Assembly (NCBI GenBank): GCA_018970325.1
Contig: JAGWWP010000024.1
Location: forward strand, 1-36,040
DNA from: Cyanobacteria bacterium REEB446
GTDB lineage: Bacteria > Cyanobacteriota > Vampirovibrionia > LMEP-6097
Direction of reading: 5' to 3'
Length of the DNA stretch: 36,040 nt
The notes beneath the pieces were generated by a model. It was not told the origin of the DNA. It saw nothing but the letters and a program-made list of their open reading frames with translations, and did no database searches. Below are positions 9,835 through 16,809 of this stretch, in pieces (positions within the stretch are counted from its first letter, which is position 1; each line of letters starts with the position of its first letter). The translations under genes were made by a program, and so were the position numbers.

Positions 9835-10287
9835 ATGAAACGATTAACAAACTTAGGAATCATAAAATTATCTATTCCAGTTTTAATTCTAGTTACCATA
9901 CTAAACTCCTTTCCTGCATTAGGTTATAGCAGTGGTAATACTACGATTATTGAGACGGGGAGGAAGTCTTCATATTCACTATTAGATAGAAAATTTATTT
10001 TTGATCAAGCTGAAAATAAAGCTTCTCAGAGTTTTAAAAAGTCCCAAGAGTTGAATTCACAGAATTTAACTTTATTTTCACAGGTGAACTTGAAACCCGT
10101 TAAGCAAAGGGAAACTAAAGTATCACCGCCGCCAAAAGTGATTATTCAAGCGAAACGAGATTCCCTAAAAAATTCAGAAACTACAAACAATCTATCTAAG
10201 TGGGATAAATTTAAAGAATCTAATAGTGAAATTACTTCTACCGATGAAGCTTTAAATGTAAATGCTCGAATACTTATTAAAGAATAA
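9835..10287 (+). CDS. Small secreted orphan protein, third of the cluster
   Basis: 150 residues starting 4 nt after the previous stop. A signal peptide is evident: KRLTNLGIIK followed by a hydrophobic core (LSIPVLILVTILNSFPALG). The mature part is low-complexity and rich in Ser, Lys and Asn, with a PPPKV-type segment and no folded-domain signature. Spacing and shared export signals tie it to the two preceding genes, suggesting a small envelope complex. Function unknown. Confidence 0.65.
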   Translation: MKRLTNLGIIKLSIPVLILVTILNSFPALGYSSGNTTIIETGRKSSYSLLDRKFIFDQAENKASQSFKKSQELNSQNLTLFSQVNLKPVKQRETKVSPPPKVIIQAKRDSLKNSETTNNLSKWDKFKESNSEITSTDEALNVNARILIKE

Positions 10288-10320
10288 GACTGTTTTTAAA
10301 AAAGCTAATAGAATATTAGT

Positions 10321-11046
10321 GTGCTTAAAATCGAAAATAAACCATTATTCATTAATCAAATGTTTACAAGAATCGCTAAAAAATATGATTTTTTAAACAA
10401 TATTATGACCTTCAATCTGCACCAGATTTGGAAGAAACAGGCTATTGAAAGTGCTTCTGTTAATATACCTTATTTAAAACACGCTAAAGTCTTAGACCTT
10501 TGTACTGGTACTGGTGATATGGCTCAAATGTGGGCTAAAAAACCACAAGTATCTAAAGTTATGGCTATTGATTCTTGCCCTCCGATGCTAGAAGAAGCAG
10601 AAAAGCGTCAGCGAAAGATTAAAGAACCTTGGGCTACTAAAATCACGTTTATGCCAGGTGATGCACTGGAATTACCTTTTCCTGATGATAATTTTGATGC
10701 TATTTCTGTAGGCTTCGGTCTTAGAAATGTAGCGGATCTAAGAAGAGCTATACAGGAGATCTTCAGAGTTTTAAAGCCTGGTGGTTTTATTGTTAGCTTA
10801 GATTTGGGTCATCCAGAACAGCCTTTCATTCAAAATATTTATAAAAATATTTTCCTAAACTTTATACCGCTCTTAGGATCTATATTTGCTGGTGATAAAT
10901 TAGCTTACCGGTATCTAGTAGATTCTTTAGAAACTTGGCCTAAACAGAAAGAACTTTCACAAATGTTCTGGGATCATGGTTTTACCCGCAGTTACTTTAA
11001 AGATCTTATGTTCGGGACTATAGCTCTAGTAGTAGCACAGAAATAA
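10321..11046 (+). CDS. ubiE: Demethylmenaquinone / polyprenyl-benzoquinol C-methyltransferase (UbiE/MenG)
   Basis: 241 residues with a GTG start. The family opening MFTRIAKKYDFLNNIMTFN is followed by the SAM-binding motif VLDLCTGTGDMA (57-68), an acidic end of strand 2 (MAIDSCPPML), DALELPFPDDNFDAI, the UbiE block GFGLRNV, and FRVLKPGGFIVSLDLG. The enzyme methylates the quinone ring in menaquinone, ubiquinone or plastoquinone-type pathways; which quinone is made cannot be told from the sequence. It follows the orphan trio by 33 bp on the same strand. A ubiA-type prenyltransferase lies 10 kb away. Confidence 0.93.
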   Translation: MLKIENKPLFINQMFTRIAKKYDFLNNIMTFNLHQIWKKQAIESASVNIPYLKHAKVLDLCTGTGDMAQMWAKKPQVSKVMAIDSCPPMLEEAEKRQRKIKEPWATKITFMPGDALELPFPDDNFDAISVGFGLRNVADLRRAIQEIFRVLKPGGFIVSLDLGHPEQPFIQNIYKNIFLNFIPLLGSIFAGDKLAYRYLVDSLETWPKQKELSQMFWDHGFTRSYFKDLMFGTIALVVAQK

Positions 11047-11093
11047 TCATCCCAAGAAATATTTAGTTAACTGACTTCAGCTTAAAAAATAAA

Positions 11094-11116
11094 AAGCGAG
11101 AGCTTGGCTCCCGCTT
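11094..11116 (-). terminator. Terminator for the minus-strand secreted protein gene
   Basis: AAGCG-A-GAGC / GCTC-C-CGCTT forms a 9-bp stem with one internal mismatch and a TTG loop. On the minus strand it is followed by a T-rich run (TTTTTATTTTTT), as expected for a terminator of the gene ending at 11219. Confidence 0.6.
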
Positions 11117-11121
11117 AATAA

Positions 11122-11220
11122 AAGTAAAGTCTATAGAATTTAAATCTTAATTTTGAAGAAGAAAAGAAGAAGAAAAAATACAAGAGATAAGATTTAAATT
11201 ACTAAATTCCCCCTTTACTT
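11122..11220. repeat. Nested long-range inverted repeats in the 3' region
   Basis: AATTTAAATCTTA (11137-11149) is perfectly complementary to TAAGATTTAAATT (11188-11200). Outside it, AAGTAAAG (11122-11129) pairs with CTTTACTT (11213-11220), which touches the stop codon of the neighbouring gene. The purine-rich loop is about 38 nt. On RNA from the minus strand this would be an extended 3'-UTR stem ahead of the terminator. Confidence 0.55.
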
Positions 11221-11704
11221 AAAGTTTTTTTAGATAAGAGATAGTTTTATAGTCACCAGTATAACGTCCATTTAAATACTGTTCGACATCACTCTCAGCT
11301 GTAATATAATCTTGATTTTGGATATTAAAGACATCGGTAGATTTAGCTACCCATAAATGTTTACCACGTTGAAGCTTATTTTCCCTGACCCAAAGCAGCT
11401 TATCATTATCGTTTAGCTTAAAAAGCCTATTCGCTACCAGATCCCAGTCGTGCCCATACCATTTTGGAATTAGCTTACCATTTACTAAATGAAAACTTAA
11501 TTTAGATGTGCTTTTTAAACCTTCTCTAACGTACTTACAGTCAGAATCTATGACTACTGTATGCACTTCCCATGTTCCAAATAATCTTGGATCATATGAC
11601 TGAGCGCTAACTGATAATCTTACTGGAGCTAAAGCATTAAGCGAAGTTCCTGAACTTAAAGCACTACATAAAACTAAACCTATGGTTAATACAACCTTTT
11701 TCAT
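11219..11704 (-). CDS. Small secreted protein of unknown function
   Basis: 161 residues. A clear signal peptide (MKKVVLTIGLVLCSALSSG, cleavage probably near ALA at 24-26) is followed by a mature domain of about 135 residues. This begins DPRLFGTWEVHTVVIDSDC and is rich in Trp, Tyr and charged residues. The FGTWEV opening and the beta-strand pattern recall small lipocalin-like or extracytoplasmic ligand-binding domains, but no family is recognised. The ATG lies just after a run of eight G residues (minus strand), which also sits where the ribosome binding site would be. Confidence 0.7.
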   Translation of the reverse strand: MKKVVLTIGLVLCSALSSGTSLNALAPVRLSVSAQSYDPRLFGTWEVHTVVIDSDCKYVREGLKSTSKLSFHLVNGKLIPKWYGHDWDLVANRLFKLNDNDKLLWVRENKLQRGKHLWVAKSTDVFNIQNQDYITAESDVEQYLNGRYTGDYKTISYLKKL

Positions 11705-11707
11705 TTA

Positions 11708-11715
11708 CCCCCCCC
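11708..11715 (-). promoter_or_regulatory. Homopolymer G8 tract at the ribosome-binding position
   Basis: Eight consecutive C on the plus strand (G on the sense strand) lie 3 nt upstream of the start codon of the secreted protein. In an AT-rich genome such a tract is conspicuous. A matching CCCCC run occurs about 30 nt further upstream on the sense strand (complement of 11750-11756) and could pair with it. Confidence 0.4.
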
Positions 11716-11820
11716 GAGTAATTGACTTACAAGATTATTAATCGGCTGTTTGGGGGAGAACTTTAATTTTAATTTATAAAATTTTATAAACTGTTAGAAA
11801 TCGCTGTGCAGCACTATCTT

Positions 11821-12702
11821 CTACAGGAGATTAGTTTCAACTAGTTTTTTAAAATCATCTGGTAAGTCAGAAACCAGCTGTAAGTTAACTCCAGTAACAG
11901 GGTGTTTAAAACTCAATTTATAAGCATGTAATAAATGTCGATCAAATATTTTTTTACATCTAAATTTTTCACCATAGACAGTATCGCCTAAAATCGGGTG
12001 CCCTAAATAAGCTGCATGGACTCTGAGTTGGTGAGTCCTGCCTGTAAAAGGTCTTAGTTTAACGTAGGAATAATCTTTATAGGCTTTTATAAGTTCAAGC
12101 TCAGTAATAGCTTGCTTGCTAGGCTTAGTGGTATTTTTACCCTTCACTCCCCACTTTTGGCTACTTTCACTTCTATCTATAAGCACCAGTTCATTGTCTA
12201 TACGGGTTTTACTTTTATTTACAGGTAAAATACCATCCATAATCGCAAGATATTCTTTCTTAATCTCTTTATCAATAAACATTTCATTAAATTTAGAAGT
12301 GGTATCTTGATCTTTCGCAAAAATAATCAAGCCACTAGTCCCTTTATCCAAGCGATGCACGGCATATAATTTACGAAGCTTAAGCTGTTTTTTTAATTCT
12401 CCAAGAAGGTGGATCTGGTTTTTAGAACTAGTCTCAGTGCTTGGATAATAGCCTTCTTTATCGTAAATTAATAAATGCTCATCCTCGAAAACAATACGGG
12501 CTTTACTAATCACTAATGGTTTATTTATGACATCCTTAACTTTACGATAAGCGATCTTATCCTTCTGTGGATTAACGTCTCGACTAGCATATCTTTCGAC
12601 CTTACCATTAACCGTACAAGCACCCATCTCTAAGCTTTTTTTAATGACGAGATTCGAGAGTTCAGGATATTTTTCTTTTAAATAATTTCTTAAGGAAACC
12701 AT
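11821..12702 (-). CDS. RluA-family 23S rRNA pseudouridine synthase
   Basis: 293 residues. An S4-like RNA-binding domain (about 1-55) precedes the synthase domain, whose catalytic motif is AVHRLDKGTSGL with Asp119 as the expected nucleophile. The second family block RPFTGRTHQLRVHAAYLGHPILGDTVYG is intact. These enzymes isomerise uridines in large-subunit rRNA or tRNA; the exact target (RluC, RluD or RluA-like) cannot be assigned. It is transcribed divergently from gdhA. Confidence 0.9.
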   Translation of the reverse strand: MVSLRNYLKEKYPELSNLVIKKSLEMGACTVNGKVERYASRDVNPQKDKIAYRKVKDVINKPLVISKARIVFEDEHLLIYDKEGYYPSTETSSKNQIHLLGELKKQLKLRKLYAVHRLDKGTSGLIIFAKDQDTTSKFNEMFIDKEIKKEYLAIMDGILPVNKSKTRIDNELVLIDRSESSQKWGVKGKNTTKPSKQAITELELIKAYKDYSYVKLRPFTGRTHQLRVHAAYLGHPILGDTVYGEKFRCKKIFDRHLLHAYKLSFKHPVTGVNLQLVSDLPDDFKKLVETNLL

Positions 12703-12810
12703 CAGGGCTTAATACTTTTCTTTAGTTTTCTACATGATAAAGTATTGCTTAGGGAAGTGATGCAAAACAGAACTTTTACTTAAGAAATAATAGCAAAAGG
12801 AGATCAAACA

Positions 12811-14136
12811 ATGGCGTTTGATGAGAAAACAATAACCATGGTACTTGATGAAACAACAATAGAATCAGATTACACATTAGGCGGAAAAACCTGCTACGAT
12901 GCAGCGTCTGCATTTTTATTAAATCGAAAACAAAACCTACATGGCAAAGAGATTAATGATCAAATACTTTCTTATTTAAATACTTGCAAGAGAGAAATTC
13001 TTATGGAGATTCCTCTAAGACTGGATGATGGTAGCCTACTACCTGTCCATGCTTACAGAGTTCAGCATAATAATGCTCGCGGCCCTTTTAAAGGTGGCAT
13101 AAGATATCACGAAGAAGTTAATCTACAAGAAGTTAGAGAGATGGCGAATCTAATGACTTGGAAAACTGCTCTTGTAGACATTCCCTTTGGCGGTGCTAAA
13201 GGTGGAGTAGCGATTAACCCTAAAAAACTTTCTTTTCACGAACTGAGAAGACTTACCAAAGCTTTAGTTTCACATTTAGGTGATAATATCGGTCCTTATG
13301 TAGACATTCCTGCACCAGACGTGAATACTAATCCACAAGTTATGGCTTGGATCTATGATGAATTCTCTAAATCTCATTCTAATAATTCCCTAGCAGTGGT
13401 TACGGGAAAACCCCTTGAAGTAGGTGGTTCACAGGGACGTTTAGAAGCTACAGGCAGAGGGGTTGCTATCTGCATGCGCGAGGCATGCAAGTATAGAGGT
13501 TATGACCCAAAAGATCTAACTGTAGCGATTCAAGGATTTGGGAATGTTGGTTATTTCAGTGCAAAAATTATTTCAGAAGAACTCGGAGCAAAGGTTATCG
13601 GCATCAGTAATGCTGTTAGTGCGGTTTATAATCCTAATGGCATAGATATAGCAGCATTAAAAGCTTATGCAGATAGCCATAACGAATCTCTAGATGGCTT
13701 CGAAGGAGCTACTAGTATTCCTCGAGATGAACTTTTAATGCTTGACTGTGATGTATTAGTACCAGCAGCACTTTCTAAAGCTATTACAGCGAAAGTCGCT
13801 AAGAATGCGAAGAATCTTAAAATACTTTTAGAAGCAGCTAATGCCCCTACTACGCCAGAAGGCAATGCTATTTTATTTGAGCAAGGCGTTCTGATAGTTC
13901 CTAGTGTCTTAGCAAATGCTGGTGGTGTAATTTGTAGCTATTTTGAATGGGTACAGAATTTACAGCAATTCTACTGGACATATGAAAGAGTCGCTCAAGA
14001 ATTAGAAAACTACATGATGAGAGCCTTTCAGAATGTAACGAAACTAGCTCAAGAGAAAAACATAGGTCTTAGACAGGCAGCTTATTGTATAGCCTTAAAC
14101 CGTGTAGCATCTGCTCTTATTATTAGAGGTTTCTAG
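12811..14136 (+). CDS. gdhA: Glutamate dehydrogenase (Glu/Leu/Phe/Val dehydrogenase family)
   Basis: 441 residues, within the family range. The substrate domain contains NARGPFKGGIRYH and the catalytic-lysine block DIPFGGAKGGV (Lys130). PAPDVNTNPQVMAW follows, and the C-terminal Rossmann domain has the dinucleotide motif IQGFGNVGYFSA. The enzyme interconverts glutamate and 2-oxoglutarate plus ammonia; the length and sequence fit the hexameric catabolic or dual-use type, and cofactor choice is not certain. AAGGAG at 12797-12802 sits 8 nt before the ATG. The downstream micro-gene and trpA follow on the same strand. Confidence 0.93.
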   Translation: MAFDEKTITMVLDETTIESDYTLGGKTCYDAASAFLLNRKQNLHGKEINDQILSYLNTCKREILMEIPLRLDDGSLLPVHAYRVQHNNARGPFKGGIRYHEEVNLQEVREMANLMTWKTALVDIPFGGAKGGVAINPKKLSFHELRRLTKALVSHLGDNIGPYVDIPAPDVNTNPQVMAWIYDEFSKSHSNNSLAVVTGKPLEVGGSQGRLEATGRGVAICMREACKYRGYDPKDLTVAIQGFGNVGYFSAKIISEELGAKVIGISNAVSAVYNPNGIDIAALKAYADSHNESLDGFEGATSIPRDELLMLDCDVLVPAALSKAITAKVAKNAKNLKILLEAANAPTTPEGNAILFEQGVLIVPSVLANAGGVICSYFEWVQNLQQFYWTYERVAQELENYMMRAFQNVTKLAQEKNIGLRQAAYCIALNRVASALIIRGF

Positions 14137-14157
14137 ACGCCTAGATTACGAGCGTAA

Positions 14158-14163
14158 TATAAT
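14158..14163 (+). promoter_or_regulatory. -10 box giving a probably leaderless transcript for the micro-gene and trpA
   Basis: TATAAT at 14158-14163 ends 6 nt before the ATG at 14170, so transcription would begin at or next to the start codon. TCTAG (14132-14136) and CTAGA (14141-14145) form a short palindrome at about the -35 position, overlapping the gdhA stop codon. No Shine-Dalgarno is seen. Confidence 0.45.
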
Positions 14164-14169
14164 ACATCT

Positions 14170-14289
14170 ATGATGGCAATTGCAATATTTGGAACACTTA
14201 CAGTAATTATAGGGACTGTTCTTTTTTTAATGCTTAAAGCTAATAAAGCTGAGGAGCATGATGAAACTGGAAAGCATGACGAGGAATAA
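14170..14289 (+). CDS. 39-residue single-pass membrane peptide, coupled to trpA
   Basis: The frame ATG at 14170 to TAA at 14287-14289 encodes a peptide starting MMAIAIFGTLTVIIGTVLFL. It continues with a Lys/Ala stretch and a His/Glu/Asp-rich tail ending GKHDEE. This is one transmembrane helix with a charged C-terminus. Its stop codon overlaps the trpA start (TAATG), a layout typical of translational coupling. Perfect fit between gdhA and trpA and a -10 box immediately upstream support a real gene. It resembles tiny respiratory-complex subunits in size only; no family is recognised. Confidence 0.6.
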   Translation: MMAIAIFGTLTVIIGTVLFLMLKANKAEEHDETGKHDEE

Positions 14290-15086
14290 TGTTAGGTATT
14301 TTTGTTACCGCTGCTTATCCCTCAGAAGAGGCTTGTATTCAGGCTTTAAAAATACTGCATGAAGAAAAGGTTTCTTTAATTGAGCTTGGCATACCTTTCT
14401 CTGACCCTCTTGCTGATGGCCCAGCAATTCAGAACGCGAGTTTTAAAGCTTTAGCTAATGGAATTAATATAGATAAAATTTTTGATCTTGTCGCTCAAGC
14501 TCGATCAGAAGCTGGTTTAGTAGACTCTTGTAATTATGGATTAAATAATATTATTTTCTTCACTTACTATAATCCTGTCTATGTCTATGGTATAGAGAAA
14601 TTAGCTCAAAAGTCCTCAGAGTATGGCATTAAAGGTTTACTAATTCCAGATCTACCAGTGGAAGAAGCTGAGACAGTTTCGAAAGTTTTAAAAAGTCATG
14701 GACTCACCTTAACCTTACTAGTAGCCATAACTAGTTCAGAGCAGCGAATTGAAAAAATTGTAGAGCTATCAGAACCATTTATATATTTAGTAAGCCGTAT
14801 TGGTATAACTGGCTCTGATAGTGATATCACGAAATGGCAAGGAGCTAACACCATTCTAAAACAGAAAATAGCCGAAATTCGCAAATATGCTCCAAATAAA
14901 CCTATCGGCTTAGGGTTCGGCATAGATAGTGCTGCTAAAGTACGCGACACTTTAGATTTAGGCGTAGAAATAGCCATTATCGGCACTAAAGCAATTCGTG
15001 TCTTAGAAGAAGATCAGAGCCATGATTTAGCAGTGTTTAGGGACTTTATACTATCGGTTAATATCTCTAAAATAGAGAACGTTTAG
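14289..15086 (+). CDS. trpA: Tryptophan synthase alpha chain
   Basis: 265 residues. The catalytic pair is present in LIELGIPFSDPLADGPAIQ: Glu32 and Asp43 correspond to Glu49 and Asp60 of the E. coli enzyme. Phosphate-binding segments YLVSRIGITGSDSD and GLGFGIDSAAKV are intact. The enzyme cleaves indole-3-glycerol phosphate to indole, which is passed to TrpB. The N-terminus is about 17 residues shorter than E. coli TrpA, so the first helix is missing; an in-frame stop at 14277-14279 rules out an upstream start. No other trp gene is in the window, and the gene is coupled to the preceding micro-gene. Confidence 0.93.
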   Translation: MLGIFVTAAYPSEEACIQALKILHEEKVSLIELGIPFSDPLADGPAIQNASFKALANGINIDKIFDLVAQARSEAGLVDSCNYGLNNIIFFTYYNPVYVYGIEKLAQKSSEYGIKGLLIPDLPVEEAETVSKVLKSHGLTLTLLVAITSSEQRIEKIVELSEPFIYLVSRIGITGSDSDITKWQGANTILKQKIAEIRKYAPNKPIGLGFGIDSAAKVRDTLDLGVEIAIIGTKAIRVLEEDQSHDLAVFRDFILSVNISKIENV

Positions 15087-15088
15087 AC

Positions 15089-15108
15089 GAAAACGCAGAA
15101 AATGGAGT
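15089..15108 (+). repeat. Intergenic remnant of the palindromic element
   Basis: GAAAACGCAGAAAATGGAGT matches the shared segment of the DUF255 and radical SAM copies at 19 of 20 positions. It begins 2 nt after the trpA stop codon, in the opposite orientation to the other copies. Possible arms AGAGAAC (about 15074-15080) and GGTCTCT (about 15117-15123) pair at 6 of 7 positions and would include the trpA end. Confidence 0.6.
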
Positions 15109-15122
15109 TGTGCAGCGGTCTC

Positions 15123-15971
15123 TTAAATGTCTAATCCAGCTGTGATATTTAGCTGCTGGCCAGTAATTCCTTTCGCTGGCTCAGAAAGTAAATAACTAAT
15201 AGCGTGTGCTATCTCTTCTGGCTCTATCCAGCGATTCTGTAAAGTCGCTCCGAGACTGTCTTTAATAACATCTTCATTAGGCATCTGATTTAACGCCATA
15301 TCAGTTCTCACCCAACCTGGACATATACTATTAACCGTAATTTTGTATTTGGAAAATTCCAATGCAAGGCTCTTTGCTAAAGCAATTAAAGCAGCTTTAC
15401 TTGCACTATAGGCTGGAGCATAAAGTTCACCAGCATAGGCACTGACTGATGAAATAAAAATAATTCGTGAATAGCTTTCTGGATTTAGTTTCACATAAGT
15501 TTTTAATAAGGGTAAAGCCGCCTTAACTAAATGAAAAGCACCATTTAAATTAACATCTAAAACCCTCTGCCAATCATTAAAACAGTATTCTTCAAAGCAT
15601 GAACTGTGATAAATACCAGCATTTACTATAAGTCCATAGAGGGACTGCTCGCAATCTTCAATTTCTGCGTTTTCATCGTCCTCATGATCCTCATGCACCC
15701 GCAGTACACTGCGGTCATTCGTCCTCCTCAGCCTTGAACTTGTACGACTGTGAGCAGTCCCTTCAAGATACTGCTCGCAATCTTCAATTTCTGCGTTTGA
15801 GAAATAATCTTGGACAGATTTTTCAGAACTCTGATCTAATTCTTGGGAACTCGGTGCGAAAACCTTATAATCAGACCGACTAAGCAAATAAGCGGCGGAC
15901 TTACCGATTCCTCGGGAGCCGCCGCTTATTAATATGTTTTTTTTAAACTTAGTTTTCTCTGAATCACTCAC
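15123..15971 (-). CDS. SDR-family oxidoreductase (FabG-like) carrying an in-frame repeat insertion
   Basis: 282 residues. The Rossmann motif ILISGGSRGIGKSAAYL, the NAG block (GLIVNAGIY), the active-site SSVSAYAGELYAPAYSASK with YxxxK, and the C-terminal GITGQQLNITAG are all present. The enzyme is an NADPH-type reductase or dehydrogenase similar to 3-oxoacyl-ACP reductase; the substrate is not certain. Residues about 59-109 are foreign: they are translated from the palindromic element and a second partial copy (15641-15798). They lie in the loop before the strand carrying NAG. Without them the protein is about 231 residues, close to a normal SDR, so the enzyme may well remain active. Confidence 0.88.
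   Translation of the reverse strand: MSDSEKTKFKKNILISGGSRGIGKSAAYLLSRSDYKVFAPSSQELDQSSEKSVQDYFSNAEIEDCEQYLEGTAHSRTSSRLRRTNDRSVLRVHEDHEDDENAEIEDCEQSLYGLIVNAGIYHSSCFEEYCFNDWQRVLDVNLNGAFHLVKAALPLLKTYVKLNPESYSRIIFISSVSAYAGELYAPAYSASKAALIALAKSLALEFSKYKITVNSICPGWVRTDMALNQMPNEDVIKDSLGATLQNRWIEPEEIAHAISYLLSEPAKGITGQQLNITAGLDI
15641..15761 (-). mobile_element. 121-bp palindromic element (copy A), in frame inside the SDR gene
   Basis: Outer arms GGGACTGCTC (15641-15650) and GAGCAGTCCC (15752-15761) are perfect complements. The centre carries the palindrome CCGCAGTACACTGCGG (15699-15714), with two copies of CATGAGGA beside it on the sense strand. The core matches copy B (28877-28997) almost base for base, but the arms do not. 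In the host frame it encodes RTSSRLRRTNDRSVLRVHED followed by an acidic stretch. No transposase is encoded, so it would have to be moved in trans. Confidence 0.85.
15770..15798 (-). repeat. 29-bp direct repeat of the element end
   Basis: The 29 bp at 15644-15672 recur exactly at 15770-15798, an offset of 126 bp (42 codons). This gives the duplicated peptide NAEIEDCEQ at both ends of the insert. It is either a second, truncated element that was the landing site, or a duplication made on insertion. Confidence 0.75.
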
Positions 15972-16000
15972 AAGAATAACCTAGTTCCAATTTACAGATG

Positions 16001-16228
16001 TTAAACTAACTGTAATTCTGGTTTTTCTTCGTCTAATATAGCACCTTCTACTGGGCAAGCAGATAAGCAAGCTCCGCAGTCGATACAAGTCGAATGATCG
16101 ATGTATGGATACTTAAATCCTTTTTCATTAGTTTGACCTGATTCAGGCCAGTGAATGCAATCTACTGGACAGACAGGTATACAGTCTGCTGCACCTTCAC
16201 AAACTTCAGAAACTATAGTGTATGGCAT
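16001..16228 (-). CDS. Ferredoxin, seven-iron / 2[4Fe-4S] type
   Basis: 75 residues with eight cysteines: Cys10, 16, 20 and 24, and Cys48, 51, 54 and 58. The second set is a canonical CxxCxxCxxxCP [4Fe-4S] site (STCIDCGACLSACP). The first has the wider spacing CEGAADCIPVCPVDC seen in ferredoxins with a [3Fe-4S] or oxygen-tolerant cluster. It is a cytoplasmic electron carrier; its partner is unknown. The gene reads away from a spacer with three Fur-like boxes, suggesting iron control. AGGGAG lies just before the start on the minus strand. Confidence 0.92.
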   Translation of the reverse strand: MPYTIVSEVCEGAADCIPVCPVDCIHWPESGQTNEKGFKYPYIDHSTCIDCGACLSACPVEGAILDEEKPELQLV

Positions 16229-16314
16229 AATAATCTCCCTTTTTACGGTTCTACAGAACGATTGTTCCCCGCATCAATTTGATCTTATCAAGATGAAGCA
16301 AATAAATAATTAAA

Positions 16315-16398
16315 TGAGAATCATTCTTAGCTAATCTGGGAGAGCTACTGAGAACTATTCTCAACTATATTGAGTCAAAATAAAAAATAATTATCATC
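16315..16398. promoter_or_regulatory. Three Fur-box-like operators in a divergent spacer
   Basis: TGAGAATCATTCTTA (16315-16329) and TGAGAACTATTCTCA (16349-16363) are near-perfect dyads in the 6-3-6 form. AATAATTATCATC (16386-16398) resembles a Fur half-site. They lie between the ferredoxin gene (minus) and the 89-residue ORF (plus). Fur consensus knowledge supports the call; no binding data. Confidence 0.55.
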
Positions 16399-16428
16399 AA
16401 AAAAAAATAAAAACTAATTTATATTTAC

Positions 16429-16698
16429 ATGAGCTCAAGTGGAATGACGCAGCTAAGTCTGGGTCTCATTGATACCTTGACTAAGCTCGAATTTGGTAAG
16501 AAGGAAATTAATGAAGAATATGCTATATTACTGAACTCTTATACGCTTCTTTTAAAGAGTATGTCCATAATGCTTGATAAAATCGAGAAGGAAAAGAATG
16601 AAAAAATGCATGTGGCGCATAAGAATCAGGAGCTGAAAAATAATCTTCACTACATTAAAAGTCTTGCCCTTGGTCTGTCTCTGAATAGACCGTGCTAA
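16429..16698 (+). CDS. Small helical protein of unknown function, possibly iron-regulated
   Basis: 89 residues, almost entirely alpha-helical, with a heptad-like middle (INEEYAILLNSYTLLLKSMS) and a Lys/Glu-rich segment. There is no signal peptide or membrane helix, and one Cys at the last position. No family recognised. The gene has its own spacer with Fur-like boxes upstream and a strong hairpin downstream (16711-16759), which supports it being a real single-gene unit. Confidence 0.6.
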   Translation: MSSSGMTQLSLGLIDTLTKLEFGKKEINEEYAILLNSYTLLLKSMSIMLDKIEKEKNEKMHVAHKNQELKNNLHYIKSLALGLSLNRPC

Positions 16699-16710
16699 AA
16701 CGAAAAAGCC

Positions 16711-16759
16711 AGCCTGTGAGTAGATCTTGATGCATCAAGCCATAAAGTACTCACAGGCT
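16711..16759. terminator. Terminator hairpin with a nested palindrome
   Basis: AGCCTGTGAGTA (16711-16722) pairs perfectly with TACTCACAGGCT (16748-16759). The loop contains a second palindrome, CTTGATGCATCAAG (16726-16739). TTATTTTTAA follows on the plus strand. It lies between two convergent genes (89-residue ORF and ilvE), so it can serve both. Confidence 0.65.
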
Positions 16760-16809
16760 TATTTTTAAGCTACTGTGTACGGAATATACAAGTTCTGAGT
16801 TCAAAGCAG

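Noticed and set aside
12711-12746. Inverted repeat AATACTTT / AAAGTATT between the pseudouridine synthase gene and gdhA
   Set aside because: Only 8 bp of A/T-rich arms with a 20-nt loop, expected by chance at this base composition.
15641-15761. CRISPR repeat or array
   Set aside because: Copies are scattered in different genes, with no regular spacing or spacers and no cas genes.
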